Below are positions 15,357-24,724 of a DNA stretch of 34,702 nt, one piece after another; the first letter of the stretch is position 1, and each line of letters begins with the position of its first letter. The position numbers and the translations under genes are program-made. The DNA is taken from the NCBI RefSeq assembly GCF_000686885.1, contig NZ_JMLU01000031.1, forward strand, positions 1-34,702, in the 5' to 3' direction. This DNA comes from Flavobacterium sasangense DSM 21067. GTDB taxonomy: Bacteria; Bacteroidota; Bacteroidia; Flavobacteriales; Flavobacteriaceae. The notes under the pieces are model-generated. The model ran no database searches, was not told where the DNA came from, and worked only from the letters and a program-made list of their open reading frames with translations.

Positions 15357-18065
15357 ATGAAAGACGAAGAAGATAACATCATCCCAGAAGACGATAATTT
15401 AGAAAATCAAGACAAACCTCAAAAAGAGGAAGGTTTTGAGGATATTCATGTGTCAACGGGACATCATTTTTACGAAAACAACGAAAATCCAGAAGATACC
15501 ATTACCAAAGTTACAGGAATGTACAAGGATTGGTTTTTGGATTACGCTTCCTATGTAATTTTAGAGCGTGCCGTTCCTGCGATTGAAGACGGTTTCAAAC
15601 CCGTACAACGTCGTATCATGCATTCTATGAAAGAGTTGGATGATGGTCGTTACAACAAAGTGGCAAATATCATCGGGCACACCATGCAGTATCACCCTCA
15701 CGGAGATGCTAGTATTGGTGACGCTATGGTGAACATCGGACAAAAAGATTTGTTGATTGATTGCCAAGGAAACTGGGGAAATATTCTAACTGGTGACGGA
15801 GCCGCAGCACCACGTTACATCGAAGCTCGAATTTCAAAATTTGGTCACGATGTATTGTTCTCGCCAAAAGTTACCCAATGGCAATTGAGCTACGATGGTC
15901 GTAAAAACGAACCGATTCATTTACCCGTAAAATTTCCATTGTTGTTAGCGCAAGGTGGTGAAGGTATTGCCGTAGGTTTATCGACTAAGGTTTTACCACA
16001 CAATTTCAATGAGTTAATTGATGCGTCGATTAAAATTTTGAAAGGAAAACCATTCACACTATTTCCAGATTTTCCAACTGCCGGAATTGCCGATGTTTCC
16101 AACTATAATGATGGAATGCGAGGTTCTCGTGTGCGCGTGAGAGCTAGAATTGCGCCTTTAGATAAAAATACCTTGGTGATTACCCAAATTCCGTTTTCGA
16201 CCGATACAACTAAATTGATTGATAGTATCTTGAAAGCCAATGAAAAAGGGAAAATCAAAATCAAGAAAATTGAGGATAACACAGCTGCTGAGGTTGAAAT
16301 CGTAATTCACTTACAACCTGGAACTTCGCCAGACAAAATGATTGATGCGTTGTATGCATTCACCGATTGTGAGTTGTCTATTGCACCACTAGGATGTGTT
16401 ATTGAAAATTGTAACAAGCCTTTGTTTATTGGTGTTTCCGATATTTTGAAGATTTCTACGAATCGTACGTTGAATATTTTAAAACGTGAGTTAGAAATTC
16501 AATTAGACGAACTCGAAGCGAAGTGGCATTTTGCGAATTTAGAGAAGATTTTCATTCGTGAAGAAATGTATATCGACTTCAAATTATATTCGGATAGAGA
16601 TTCACTATACAAATACATGTACGACCGATTTGAGCCTTTCAAATCCATTCTAATTCGTGAAATTGAAGACGAAGATTTACAGCGATTGACGCAAATTCCA
16701 ATGATTCGTATTACACGATTTGACTCGGATAAAGCAGATGATGCAATTGCGAAATTGGAAGCCGAAATCGAGCAAGTGAAGCATCATTTAGATCATTTAA
16801 TTGATTATGCAGTAGATTATTTCACCACTTTAAAAGACAAATACGGAAAAGGAAGAGAACGTTTAACGGAATTACGTAATTTCGACAATATTCAAGCGAC
16901 GAAAGTAGTATTACGTAACCAAAAATTCTATGTGAATAGAGAAGAAGGTTTCGTAGGAATGGGCTTGAAAAAAGACGAATACGTAGGCGAATGTTCAGAC
17001 ATAGATGATATTATCGTTTTCTTACGCGATGGGAAAATGATGGTCACCAAAATAGATGACAAAAAGTTCATTGGTAAAGATATCATTCACGTTGCTGTAT
17101 TCGATAAAAACGACAAACGTACCATTTATAACATGATGTATCGTGATGGTAAAAACGGTTCTACATTTATCAAGCGCTTCAATGTTTCTGGGGTTACTCG
17201 TGATAAATTCTATGATTTAACGCAAGAAAAACCAGGTTCAATGGTATCGTATTTTTCTGCGAATCCAAATGGAGAAGCAGAAGTGGTTACGATTTTATTA
17301 CGCCAAGTAGGAAGTGTGAAAAAACTGAAATGGGATGTTGATTTTTCGGACATTGCTATCAAAGGAAGAGCGTCTCGTGGAAATACGGTTACCAAATATC
17401 CAATCAAAAAAATCGAACTAAAAGAGAAAGGAATTTCGACTTTACGTCCGAGAAAAGTTTGGTTTGATGATACAGTACAACGTTTAAATGTCGATGGAAG
17501 AGGTGAATTGTTAGGCGAATTTAAACCAAACGACCGCTTGTTAATTGTCAACCAATCAGGGAAACTGAAAACAATAATTCCAGAACTTTCAACGCATTTT
17601 GAAGAAGACATGATTGTGTTAGAAAAATGGAATCCAAACAAACCGATTTCGTGTATTTATTATTGTGGAGAAAAAGACAGATATTTCGTAAAACGTTTCT
17701 TAGTTGAAAACGAAAATAAAGAAGAAATTTTCATCACTGAGCACGAAAAATCACAGTTAGAAATCGTTTCTACTGATTGGCGTCCGGTTGCTGAGGTAAT
17801 TTATGCCAAAGTAAAAGGTGTTCAAAAAGAAAACCAAGTAGTGGATTTAGAACAATTCATAGCAGTAAAAGGAATCAAAGCATTAGGAAACCAGTTAACT
17901 ACGGATAAAATCAAACAGATTAACCTATTAGATCCGTTGCCTTATGAAGAAGTATTAGAGGAGCCAGAAATTCCAACAAACGAAGCTTCAGAAGAAGGAA
18001 ACGACATTCAAGATTTCAATATAGAATTAGACGACGACGGACAAATTACGTTGTCTTTGGAATAA
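15357..18065 (+). CDS. parC: DNA topoisomerase IV subunit A
   Basis: ParC is the DNA-cleaving subunit. Residues 56-160 hold the winged-helix core, with the QRRIMH segment starting at 84 and the catalytic Tyr154 in APRYIEARI. A coiled-coil tower region lies around 440-500. The C-terminal half carries beta-pinwheel repeats (for example around FVGMGLKKDE) and ends in a long acidic tail. An acidic 45-residue N-terminal extension precedes the core. At 902 residues it is longer than E. coli ParC but in the Bacteroidota range. Normally paired with parE, here it is separated from it by the repeat-bounded gene. Confidence 0.94.
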   Translation: MKDEEDNIIPEDDNLENQDKPQKEEGFEDIHVSTGHHFYENNENPEDTITKVTGMYKDWFLDYASYVILERAVPAIEDGFKPVQRRIMHSMKELDDGRYNKVANIIGHTMQYHPHGDASIGDAMVNIGQKDLLIDCQGNWGNILTGDGAAAPRYIEARISKFGHDVLFSPKVTQWQLSYDGRKNEPIHLPVKFPLLLAQGGEGIAVGLSTKVLPHNFNELIDASIKILKGKPFTLFPDFPTAGIADVSNYNDGMRGSRVRVRARIAPLDKNTLVITQIPFSTDTTKLIDSILKANEKGKIKIKKIEDNTAAEVEIVIHLQPGTSPDKMIDALYAFTDCELSIAPLGCVIENCNKPLFIGVSDILKISTNRTLNILKRELEIQLDELEAKWHFANLEKIFIREEMYIDFKLYSDRDSLYKYMYDRFEPFKSILIREIEDEDLQRLTQIPMIRITRFDSDKADDAIAKLEAEIEQVKHHLDHLIDYAVDYFTTLKDKYGKGRERLTELRNFDNIQATKVVLRNQKFYVNREEGFVGMGLKKDEYVGECSDIDDIIVFLRDGKMMVTKIDDKKFIGKDIIHVAVFDKNDKRTIYNMMYRDGKNGSTFIKRFNVSGVTRDKFYDLTQEKPGSMVSYFSANPNGEAEVVTILLRQVGSVKKLKWDVDFSDIAIKGRASRGNTVTKYPIKKIELKEKGISTLRPRKVWFDDTVQRLNVDGRGELLGEFKPNDRLLIVNQSGKLKTIIPELSTHFEEDMIVLEKWNPNKPISCIYYCGEKDRYFVKRFLVENENKEEIFITEHEKSQLEIVSTDWRPVAEVIYAKVKGVQKENQVVDLEQFIAVKGIKALGNQLTTDKIKQINLLDPLPYEEVLEEPEIPTNEASEEGNDIQDFNIELDDDGQITLSLE

Positions 18066-18077
18066 AAAAAAAATAGA

Positions 18078-18187
18078 AATGTTCGAAAAACCTATAAAAT
18101 TGTTGTCATGCTGAATTCATTTCAGCATCTAATTTTAGAAACTGAAACTAGTTCAGTTTGACAAAAAAACAAGGTTTTTCGAATATT
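18078..18187. repeat. Branched palindromic extragenic element (REP-like)
   Basis: An outer 16-bp stem pairs AATGTTCGAAAAACCT (18078-18093) with the complementary arm at 18172-18187, with one G-T wobble. Inside it TTGTCA (18103-18108) pairs with TGACAA (18159-18164). These enclose two hairpins with 8-bp stems and 5-nt loops: ATGCTGAA/TTCAGCAT at 18108-18128 and AAACTGAA/TTCAGTTT at 18139-18159. GTCATGCTGAA..TTCAGCAT is a phrase I associate with dispersed repeats in Bacteroidota. It sits between parC and fhs and may also end parC transcription. Confidence 0.75.
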
Positions 18188-18260
18188 ATTTTTATTGATT
18201 TTTATCATTTTTCATCCCAAATAAAACACTTAATTTCGCTCTAAATTAAAACACAACAAC

Positions 18261-19934
18261 ATGTCAACATTTCCATCAGACATTGAAATTGCACAAAATG
18301 CAACCATGTCTCATATTAAAGATATTGCCAAAAAAATCAACATTTCAGAAGACGATATAGAATTTTACGGCAAGTACAAAGCCAAATTACCTTTAAACTT
18401 ACAACAAGAAAACCCAAAAGGAAAACTGATTTTAGTTTCTGCCATGTCACCAACGAAATATGGTGAGGGAAAAACAACCATGTCGATTGGTTTAACGGAC
18501 GGATTGAATTACATCGGTAAAAAAGCGATTGCCGTTTTACGTGAACCTTCGCTTGGGCCCGTTTTCGGATTAAAAGGTGGCGCTGCTGGTGGTGGTTATG
18601 TGCAAGTGTTGCCAATGGAAGATATTAATTTGCATTTTACTGGCGATTTTTCAGCGATTGAAAAAGCGAATAATTTACTTTCTGCGGTGATTGATAATAA
18701 TTTACAAAACACAAAATATTCTTTAAATCTCGACCCAAAATCGATTGCATGGAAACGTGTGATGGATATGAACGACCGTTCGTTGCGCCAAATTATTATT
18801 GGAGTAGGAGCAAAAGCGAATGGAATCATGCGTGAAGACGGATTCAATATTACACCAGCTTCAGAAGTCATGGCAATTTTATGCTTGGCGAAAGATTTAG
18901 AAGATTTGAAATTCCGTTTAGGAAATATATTTGTAGGGAAAACGTTAGATGGAAAAGCCATTTTCGCTCGCGATTTGAATGTAGTAGGAGCCATGGCAAC
19001 TTTATTAAAAGATGCGATTAAGCCTAATTTAGTGCAAACGATTGACGGAAATCCAGCGATTTTACACGGTGGACCATTTGCTAGTATTGCGCAAGGAACT
19101 AATACCGCAATCGCAACAAAAATGGGCTTATCGTTAGGTGATTACGTAGTAACAGAAGCAGGTTTTGGTGCCGATTTAGGTGCTGAAAAATTCCTTCATA
19201 TCAAATGTGAACAAAGTGGCTTAAAACCAGATGCAGTAGTTTTAGTAGCAACAATTAGAGCTATTAAGCATCACGCGGGATTAGCTGCTGAAGATTTTAA
19301 AACAGAAAACGTAAGCGCGATTGAAAAAGGCTTCTGCAATTTGGAAAAACACATCGAAAACATGCAACAATTTGGATTGAATCCTGTGGTTTGCATCAAT
19401 GCTTTCCCAGATGATACGCAAGCGGAATATGATAAATTGAAAGAACTTTGCGTTACAAAAGGAGTAAGTGCTATCGTAAGTACAGCTTTTGCTCAAGGTG
19501 GAAAAGGTTCGGCTGAAGTAGCGCAAAAAGTAATTGAAGAAATTGAAAAAGGAACAGCCAATTACAAACCATTGTACCAACCTTCGGATTCTATTGAATA
19601 TAAAATTAATGTGGTGGCTAAAACGATTTATGGTGCGAATTCAGTAGAGTTTTCTCCAAAATCGAAAGCACAGTTAAAAATGATTAACGACTTAGGATTT
19701 AGTCACTTTTCGGTTTGTATGGCGAAAACACCAGCGAGTTTTTCAGATAATGAAAAGTTAATTGGTCGCCCTACGAATTTTGATATTACGGTTCGTGAAT
19801 TTGAAATCGCGAGTGGGGCAGGCTTTATTGTGCCGCTTTTAGGTGAAGTAATGCGTATGCCAGGTTTACCACCGGTACCAAACGCAGAACGTATTGATAT
19901 TGATAATAATGGCGTGATTACAGGATTGTCGTAA
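18261..19934 (+). CDS. fhs: Formate-tetrahydrofolate ligase
   Basis: This enzyme makes 10-formyltetrahydrofolate from formate, ATP and tetrahydrofolate. The P-loop PTKYGEGKTT is at 64-73, and the REPSLGPVFGLKGGAAGGG segment and GDYVVTEAGFGADLGAEKF region are diagnostic. Length is 557 residues, normal. It is monocistronic, preceded by a one-mismatch TAnnTTTG box (TAATTTCG near 18231) and followed by a strong terminator. It complements folE, serA and serC in supplying one-carbon units. Confidence 0.96.
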   Translation: MSTFPSDIEIAQNATMSHIKDIAKKINISEDDIEFYGKYKAKLPLNLQQENPKGKLILVSAMSPTKYGEGKTTMSIGLTDGLNYIGKKAIAVLREPSLGPVFGLKGGAAGGGYVQVLPMEDINLHFTGDFSAIEKANNLLSAVIDNNLQNTKYSLNLDPKSIAWKRVMDMNDRSLRQIIIGVGAKANGIMREDGFNITPASEVMAILCLAKDLEDLKFRLGNIFVGKTLDGKAIFARDLNVVGAMATLLKDAIKPNLVQTIDGNPAILHGGPFASIAQGTNTAIATKMGLSLGDYVVTEAGFGADLGAEKFLHIKCEQSGLKPDAVVLVATIRAIKHHAGLAAEDFKTENVSAIEKGFCNLEKHIENMQQFGLNPVVCINAFPDDTQAEYDKLKELCVTKGVSAIVSTAFAQGGKGSAEVAQKVIEEIEKGTANYKPLYQPSDSIEYKINVVAKTIYGANSVEFSPKSKAQLKMINDLGFSHFSVCMAKTPASFSDNEKLIGRPTNFDITVREFEIASGAGFIVPLLGEVMRMPGLPPVPNAERIDIDNNGVITGLS

Positions 19935-19952
19935 TCCTATCTTCTATAAAAT

Positions 19953-19983
19953 AAAAATGTCCCGAAACTATCGGGACATTTTT
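19953..19983. terminator. Bidirectional terminator between fhs and terC
   Basis: AAAAATGTCCCGA at 19953-19965 pairs perfectly with TCGGGACATTTTT at 19971-19983 around AACTA. T-runs are present on both strands, serving fhs and the convergent TerC gene. Confidence 0.93.
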
Positions 19984-20001
19984 TATGTAATAACTTTTTA
20001 A

Positions 20002-20772
20002 TTAGTTTCTCTTACGCATTTTCATATTAATGAATTCTACTGCCAGTGAAAAAGCAATTGCAAAATACAGATAACCTTTAGGAACTGCACCTACATGTTG
20101 GCCTGCTAATTGCGCATTCGATAAATGCATACTTTCGGTAATTAACATAAATCCGATTAGAATTAAGAAAGCTAGACCTAAAATTTGAATCGATGGATTC
20201 GCATTTACGAAATTCCCAACAGGAACAGCAAACAACATCATGATTCCTACAGAAATTACTACGGCAGTAATCATAATTACCAAGGCGCCTTCGATACCGT
20301 TTGTCATACCAACAGCTGTTAAGATACTATCAACAGAGAAAATAATGTCAATTAACAAAATTTGACCAATTACACTTGCAAATGATTTAGCTGCAGAAGT
20401 TTTAAGTTCTTTCTCTTCTTCACCTTTGTGATCTACTTTTTCGTGAATTTCTTTGGTACTCTTGTATATTAAGAACAAACCTCCAAGTAATAAAATTAAA
20501 GCTTGACCTGTAATATCTGCTGAGAACCATCCAAAGTCAAAACTAAACCACGGCGCTTTCATGGCAATTAATAAAGTAATTCCGAATAGCAATGCGATAC
20601 GCATAAACATGGCTAAGAAAAGTCCTATTCTAGTAGCTTTTTTGCGTTTTTCTTGCGGTAATTTTCCCGTAACAATCGAAATGAAAATGATGTTATCGAT
20701 TCCTAAAATAATTTCTAAAAAAGTTAAGGTTAAAAGTGCTATCCAAGCATCGGGATTTAAAAATACTTCCAT
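20002..20772 (-). CDS. TerC family integral membrane protein
   Basis: The 256-residue protein has about seven hydrophobic segments and the TerC motifs GIDNIIF at 24-30 and a SVDSI segment near 146. The acidic residues in these motifs are thought to contact a cation; TerC/Alx proteins are linked to manganese export and tellurite resistance. A charged Lys/Glu-rich loop lies around 108-125. It is last in a same-direction run that starts with the PH-domain gene at 23132. No riboswitch of the yybP-ykoY type was recognised upstream. Confidence 0.9.
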   Translation of the reverse strand: MEVFLNPDAWIALLTLTFLEIILGIDNIIFISIVTGKLPQEKRKKATRIGLFLAMFMRIALLFGITLLIAMKAPWFSFDFGWFSADITGQALILLLGGLFLIYKSTKEIHEKVDHKGEEEKELKTSAAKSFASVIGQILLIDIIFSVDSILTAVGMTNGIEGALVIMITAVVISVGIMMLFAVPVGNFVNANPSIQILGLAFLILIGFMLITESMHLSNAQLAGQHVGAVPKGYLYFAIAFSLAVEFINMKMRKRN

Positions 20773-20808
20773 TTTTATGTTTTAGTTTTAAAACTAGTTA
20801 TACGTCGG

Positions 20809-21195
20809 CTAGTTCAGTTTTGTTACAGTCCCGCGTTGTTTTTTTGAATCTCCTACAAAAGAATATTCAAATGTATAGGAATTCGCATTGGTAGTCAAAA
20901 TTTTCATTTGAACTGCTTTTTTCTCTTCTCTATTTTTTGGATGAGTATTTTGCATAATATATTCGCAATCATTTGTCCATCGAACTTTAAAAGTGTCTAT
21001 TTTTCCTTCGTAGGTTTCAATTTGAATAGAATCGTTTCGTTCAAAAGTACTGGTGTATTTTTTGCCTTCGATTTCAGTTTCTGATGTGAATTTACCAGTT
21101 TTGAAATCTTTACAATTACGTTCTTGATTGTAACAAGAAGTTAGCAATGTAAGTAGTAATAAACTGCAAATAGAATATTGTATTTTGAATTTCAT
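20809..21195 (-). CDS. Small predicted lipoprotein
   Basis: The signal peptide ends LLTSC (Cys21), giving a mature lipoprotein of about 108 residues with a beta-rich pattern and the phrase FKTGKFTSETEI near its start. I recall closely similar flavobacterial proteins carrying the label DNA topoisomerase IV in databases. Nothing here supports that: there is no topoisomerase motif and the true parE and parC are elsewhere in this window. It lies 24 bp after the DUF6095-like gene in the same direction. Function unknown. Confidence 0.75.
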   Translation of the reverse strand: MKFKIQYSICSLLLLTLLTSCYNQERNCKDFKTGKFTSETEIEGKKYTSTFERNDSIQIETYEGKIDTFKVRWTNDCEYIMQNTHPKNREEKKAVQMKILTTNANSYTFEYSFVGDSKKQRGTVTKLN

Positions 21196-21219
21196 AATTA
21201 ATTTTTGAAATTGATCTTG

Positions 21220-21456
21220 TTATTGATTGTTTTTATCACCATCAAATAAGCTTTTAACTAAAGTCATAATTCCTTTAAATATCAAAAACATAGCTGCTAA
21301 GGCAATAATAATTCCTAATGCTAATATGTAAGGATATAAAGGATGCTTTTCGTTTTTGAAAGCACTATTAATAATGATTGGGCCAAGAAATAATAAAGGC
21401 AAGGCACCTGAAAGATATTTTATTCCTTTTGCTAATATGTTTTTATCTGTTGCCAT
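21220..21456 (-). CDS. Small membrane protein (resembles DUF6095)
   Basis: A 78-residue protein with two transmembrane segments (about 13-30 and 41-65). The phrase KGIKYLSGALPLLFLGP at 11-27 is what I remember of the flavobacterial DUF6095 family, whose function is unknown. Its ATG shares one base with the TAA stop of the upstream gene (TAATG), implying translational coupling. It is part of the murQ operon. Confidence 0.75.
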   Translation of the reverse strand: MATDKNILAKGIKYLSGALPLLFLGPIIINSAFKNEKHPLYPYILALGIIIALAAMFLIFKGIMTLVKSLFDGDKNNQ

Positions 21457-21920
21457 TAGAAATTAATTCGAAGTCCAACTCCATTACTATTATTCACAAT
21501 ATTTAGTTCGAAATTATCACCTAAAGTTTTCTTTTGCTCTTGTAATCCCGAATTATAAATATCAACACTATTTTGTACCATTTTCTTTCTTCCTGATAAA
21601 ATTGGAATCGAAATTGCCATTAAACCTACACCAGCATAGGAAATAACAGTTGGATATTTCTCATTTGATACCAAACCTTTTACTAAATCTGCAGCAGTTC
21701 CACCAATTCCTAAACCAAGTAAAAAACCACCAAGCGATTCTTTCGTTTTGGCTTTTTTAAATAAATGCAACGCTTTTAAATCGGTTTTCATTAAAGTTTT
21801 AGTTTCAAAAGAAGATAATTGTTCTCCGTCTTGATAAATTTTCCCGTTTGTATATTCTAATTTTTGAGCAAACGATATTGAAAATCCTAATATTGCTACG
21901 ATTAAAAAGAATTGTTTCAT
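21456..21920 (-). CDS. Exported protein of unknown function
   Basis: A 154-residue protein begins with a clear signal peptide (hydrophobic core to SFAQ at about 19). The mature part includes a Gly-rich hydrophobic stretch (ESLGGFLLGLGIGGTAADL) and a second hydrophobic segment near 95-108, so it could be embedded in or attached to a membrane. It lies 8 bp after murQ and overlaps the next gene by one base. No family was recognised. Confidence 0.65.
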   Translation of the reverse strand: MKQFFLIVAILGFSISFAQKLEYTNGKIYQDGEQLSSFETKTLMKTDLKALHLFKKAKTKESLGGFLLGLGIGGTAADLVKGLVSNEKYPTVISYAGVGLMAISIPILSGRKKMVQNSVDIYNSGLQEQKKTLGDNFELNIVNNSNGVGLRINF

Positions 21921-21928
21921 GATATATT

Positions 21929-22747
21929 TTATTTGTTGTTATTATAAAAATCTACTGCATTTCTAACACTTCCGTGTGTTTGTAATAATTGATTGGCTTC
22001 TTCATAACTTACTGGAATTTCCTCCATAATCATTCGCGTTCCTCTATCAATTAATTTGGTATTACTCAACTGCATGTCGACCATTTTGTTGCCTTTTACT
22101 TTTCCCAATTGAATCATAGTGGCTGTTGAAATCATGTTTAAAACCAACTTCTGAGCGGTTCCAGCTTTCATGCGAGAACTTCCTGTTACGAATTCTGGCC
22201 CAACCACTACATCTATCGGAAATTTGGCGGTTTTTGATAAAGGACTTTCCGCATTGCAACTGATACTTCCGGTGCTGATGTTATTTTGATTGCACATTTC
22301 CAATCCACCAATAACATAAGGTGTAGTTCCCGAAGCGGCAATTCCAACCACAACATCATTTTCATTGATGCTCCATTGTTGTAAGTCTTTCCAAGCTTGT
22401 TCTCTGTCGTCTTCGGCAAATTCTACTGCTTTTCTAATCGCCGTATCGCCACCAGCAATAATTCCAATAACCAAATCAAATGGAACTCCAAACGTAGGCG
22501 GACATTCTGAAGCATCTACAATTCCTAAACGGCCCGAAGTGCCTGCACCAATGTAAAACAAACGACCACCTTGTTTCATTTTCGAAACGATTTCAGTCAC
22601 TAATTTTTCAATTTGTGGTAACGCTTTTTCTACAGCTAACGGAACGGTTTTGTCTTCGTTGTTGATATTCGTCAACAAATCCGTAACCGACATTTTTTCT
22701 AAATGTTCGTATTTGGAAGCTTGTTCAGTGGTTTTGGTAAAGTTCAT
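21929..22747 (-). CDS. murQ: N-acetylmuramic acid 6-phosphate etherase
   Basis: MurQ cleaves the lactyl ether of MurNAc-6-phosphate to give GlcNAc-6-phosphate in peptidoglycan recycling. The protein is a single SIS domain of 272 residues with GAGTSGRLG at 67-75, the DASECPPTFG motif holding Glu81, and Glu112 in AEDD, matching the two acidic catalytic residues of E. coli MurQ. It follows the PH-domain gene after 4 bp and precedes an exported protein gene by 8 bp, so it is in the middle of an operon. No MurNAc transporter or AnmK gene is nearby. Confidence 0.95.
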   Translation of the reverse strand: MNFTKTTEQASKYEHLEKMSVTDLLTNINNEDKTVPLAVEKALPQIEKLVTEIVSKMKQGGRLFYIGAGTSGRLGIVDASECPPTFGVPFDLVIGIIAGGDTAIRKAVEFAEDDREQAWKDLQQWSINENDVVVGIAASGTTPYVIGGLEMCNQNNISTGSISCNAESPLSKTAKFPIDVVVGPEFVTGSSRMKAGTAQKLVLNMISTATMIQLGKVKGNKMVDMQLSNTKLIDRGTRMIMEEIPVSYEEANQLLQTHGSVRNAVDFYNNNK

Positions 22748-22751
22748 GCGA

Positions 22752-23132
22752 TTATTTTAAAACGTGATGTGCCAATACATTCTGCACATCATACACATTA
22801 ACTGATTTATTAAATTGTTTCACGATACTTGGATGAGCTTCGCTTGAAACCCAAATTTTCAATTCGGCTTCTAGGTCAAAAGTTCCTGCCGTTTCTACGC
22901 TGAAACGTGAAATGCTTTTGTAAGTAATGGATTTATATTCGATTTTGCTACCGGTAATTCCTTGTTTTTCAATTAGAATTAATCGTTTGTTGGTGAAAAT
23001 AAAAGTATCGCGAATCAATTTGAAACCCAATTCGATTTCTTCACCTGTAATTAAAAGTTTTCCGTAATCTTTTACTAAAGTTTCTTGATTTACAGCACCT
23101 GCATTGCCAAGTAGCGCAGAAAATAATCCCAT
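22752..23132 (-). CDS. Bacterial PH-domain protein
   Basis: The 126-residue protein consists almost wholly of one bacterial PH-like domain. The strand-turn phrase FIFTNKRLILIEKQG around 49-63 and the later IEYKSITYKSISRFSVETAG segment are typical of the PF08000-type family. Such domains are assumed to bind a ligand or membrane, but no function is established for this type. It is the first gene of the operon continuing into murQ. A TAAATTTG box lies 23 bp upstream. Confidence 0.85.
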   Translation of the reverse strand: MGLFSALLGNAGAVNQETLVKDYGKLLITGEEIELGFKLIRDTFIFTNKRLILIEKQGITGSKIEYKSITYKSISRFSVETAGTFDLEAELKIWVSSEAHPSIVKQFNKSVNVYDVQNVLAHHVLK

Positions 23133-23154
23133 ATTAAATGTTTTAAATGTTCTT

Positions 23155-23162
23155 CAAATTTA
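23155..23162 (-). promoter_or_regulatory. Candidate -7 box for the murQ operon
   Basis: TAAATTTG on the minus strand, about 23 bp before the PH-domain gene ATG; the start would be near 23148. No clear -33 element was seen. Confidence 0.45.
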
Positions 23163-23197
23163 AGTAAAAAGTACTTACGTTTTATGTTGAGTTACGA

Positions 23198-23932
23198 TTA
23201 ATGTGAATGTCCCATTTCAATTATATAAGCCAACACAAAACCAAATACAATCATGGTAATTTTAGCCAAATTGAATTTATGTCCTTCGTTACTTTCAAAA
23301 ATAATAGTAGACGAAATGTGAAATAAAATCCCCACTACAACTGCCGAAATTTCCTTTGAGTAATGTTGGGCAAAATGCATTTGTTCCGCTAATAAAGTTC
23401 CTAGTGGTGTCATTAATGCGAAAGAAAACATAAAAGCAAAAATCATCATTTTATTCATCTTCGCATTTACGAAAAACAAAGTCAAAATAATAGCAATAGG
23501 GAAGTGGTGTATGGCAATTCCGTAAGCTAAATTGTTGTTTTCGTGAATTGGGAAACCTTCTAACAACGCATGAATACACAAACTAATAAACAACAACCAT
23601 GGAATATGGTGCAATTCGTTATGCTCGTCAGTATGCACGTGAACGTGACCGTGTTCGGCTCCTTTTGAGAAAAATTCTAATAAGATTTGGAACAAAATTC
23701 CAATCATAATAAAAACACCAACTGGCAACGTGGCATGCGCTTCTTCTCCTTCGTGAACGTGGTTATGTCCTTCGCTAAATAATTCGGGAAGTAAGTGCAA
23801 AACCGTTAACGAAAGTAAAAATGCACCACTGAACGCCAATAATAATTTGATGTTTTTTTTCTTTTGTGGTTTTAAAAACAAAGCGATTAAAAACCCTAAA
23901 ATAACAGCCGAAAAGGTAATGATATATTGCAT
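23198..23932 (-). CDS. ZIP family divalent metal transporter
   Basis: The 244-residue membrane protein has about seven to eight hydrophobic segments. His-rich loops lie at about 56-66 (EGHNHVHEGEEAH) and 93-108 (EHGHVHVHTDEHNELHH). The ZIP metal-path residues are visible as HALLEGFPI near 122-130 and the HHFP segment following AYGIAI. ZIP proteins move zinc or iron toward the cytoplasm. Its ATG overlaps the stop of the methyltransferase gene by one base (TAATG), so expression is coupled. The substrate metal cannot be told from the sequence. Confidence 0.9.
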   Translation of the reverse strand: MQYIITFSAVILGFLIALFLKPQKKKNIKLLLAFSGAFLLSLTVLHLLPELFSEGHNHVHEGEEAHATLPVGVFIMIGILFQILLEFFSKGAEHGHVHVHTDEHNELHHIPWLLFISLCIHALLEGFPIHENNNLAYGIAIHHFPIAIILTLFFVNAKMNKMMIFAFMFSFALMTPLGTLLAEQMHFAQHYSKEISAVVVGILFHISSTIIFESNEGHKFNLAKITMIVFGFVLAYIIEMGHSH

Positions 23933-24696
23933 TATTTAAAAATCATAATTAAACGTTCGGATTGTGTTTTAAAGAATTTTCGCAATTTATAATCGCCAAA
24001 AATATCCAAAAGATAGATACCCGCTTCTTCCATCATTTTCTCAAAATCTTCTAAGCGAAGGGCTTGTACTTTTTCGGTGAAATGAAACTTTTCGCCTTTA
24101 TCTTCAAAATCAATTTCTTTGTAAATGTGTCCGTCTTTCAAATAACGTTTGATGTGAAAATCAATTCCGTCTACCGATTTTATTTCATTGGCAACTAAAT
24201 TTTCCAACACATAATCCACATTCATAAAATCGATAACAGCAAAACCCGTTTCGGTTAAACTGTTGTGAATGGCTTTGATGGTTTTGTAATTGTCGGCATC
24301 GTCTTCAAAATAGCCAAAACTTGTGAATAAATTGAAAATCGCATCATACTTTTCGTTACACGTTTCACGCATATCGTGTACTTTAAAATGCAGCTTTTCA
24401 TTGGCAAACTCAGACGCTTCTTTAATGCTGTTTTCAGATAAATCAGCACCTGTGACATCAAAACCTAACGAGTTTAAATAAATTGCATGACGCCCTTTTC
24501 CACAAGCCAAATCTAGGATTTTAGCATCTTCAGGAAGGTTTAAATAATGCGTCAAATTGTCCATTAACAATTGCGCTTCTTCGTCGTTGCGTTCCTTGTA
24601 TAAAATGTGATAATATTCGGTATCAAACCAAGATTCGAACCAATTTGAAGGTTGTTGGTTGTTTGTTGTTGCTTGTTTATTATTGCTATCTGACAT
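23932..24696 (-). CDS. Class I SAM-dependent methyltransferase
   Basis: From the ATG at 24696 this is a 254-residue methyltransferase with SAM motif I (ILDLACGKGRHA), an acidic end of strand 2 (TGADLS) and a VHDMRE motif. An in-frame TTG further upstream is rejected because the TAAATTTG box at 24725-24732 would put the transcript start at about 24718, after it. The first 18 residues are Asn/Gln-rich and low complexity. The substrate is unknown. It is translationally coupled to the ZIP transporter gene and divergent from the RlmL-like gene. Confidence 0.88.
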   Translation of the reverse strand: MSDSNNKQATTNNQQPSNWFESWFDTEYYHILYKERNDEEAQLLMDNLTHYLNLPEDAKILDLACGKGRHAIYLNSLGFDVTGADLSENSIKEASEFANEKLHFKVHDMRETCNEKYDAIFNLFTSFGYFEDDADNYKTIKAIHNSLTETGFAVIDFMNVDYVLENLVANEIKSVDGIDFHIKRYLKDGHIYKEIDFEDKGEKFHFTEKVQALRLEDFEKMMEEAGIYLLDIFGDYKLRKFFKTQSERLIMIFK

Positions 24697-24724
24697 TAAT
24701 TCTGAATTCGTTTCTTTCAAGTAG

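Noticed and set aside
24697..24720. TTG start of the methyltransferase at 24720
   Set aside because: A TAAATTTG box at 24725-24732 places the transcript start after this codon.
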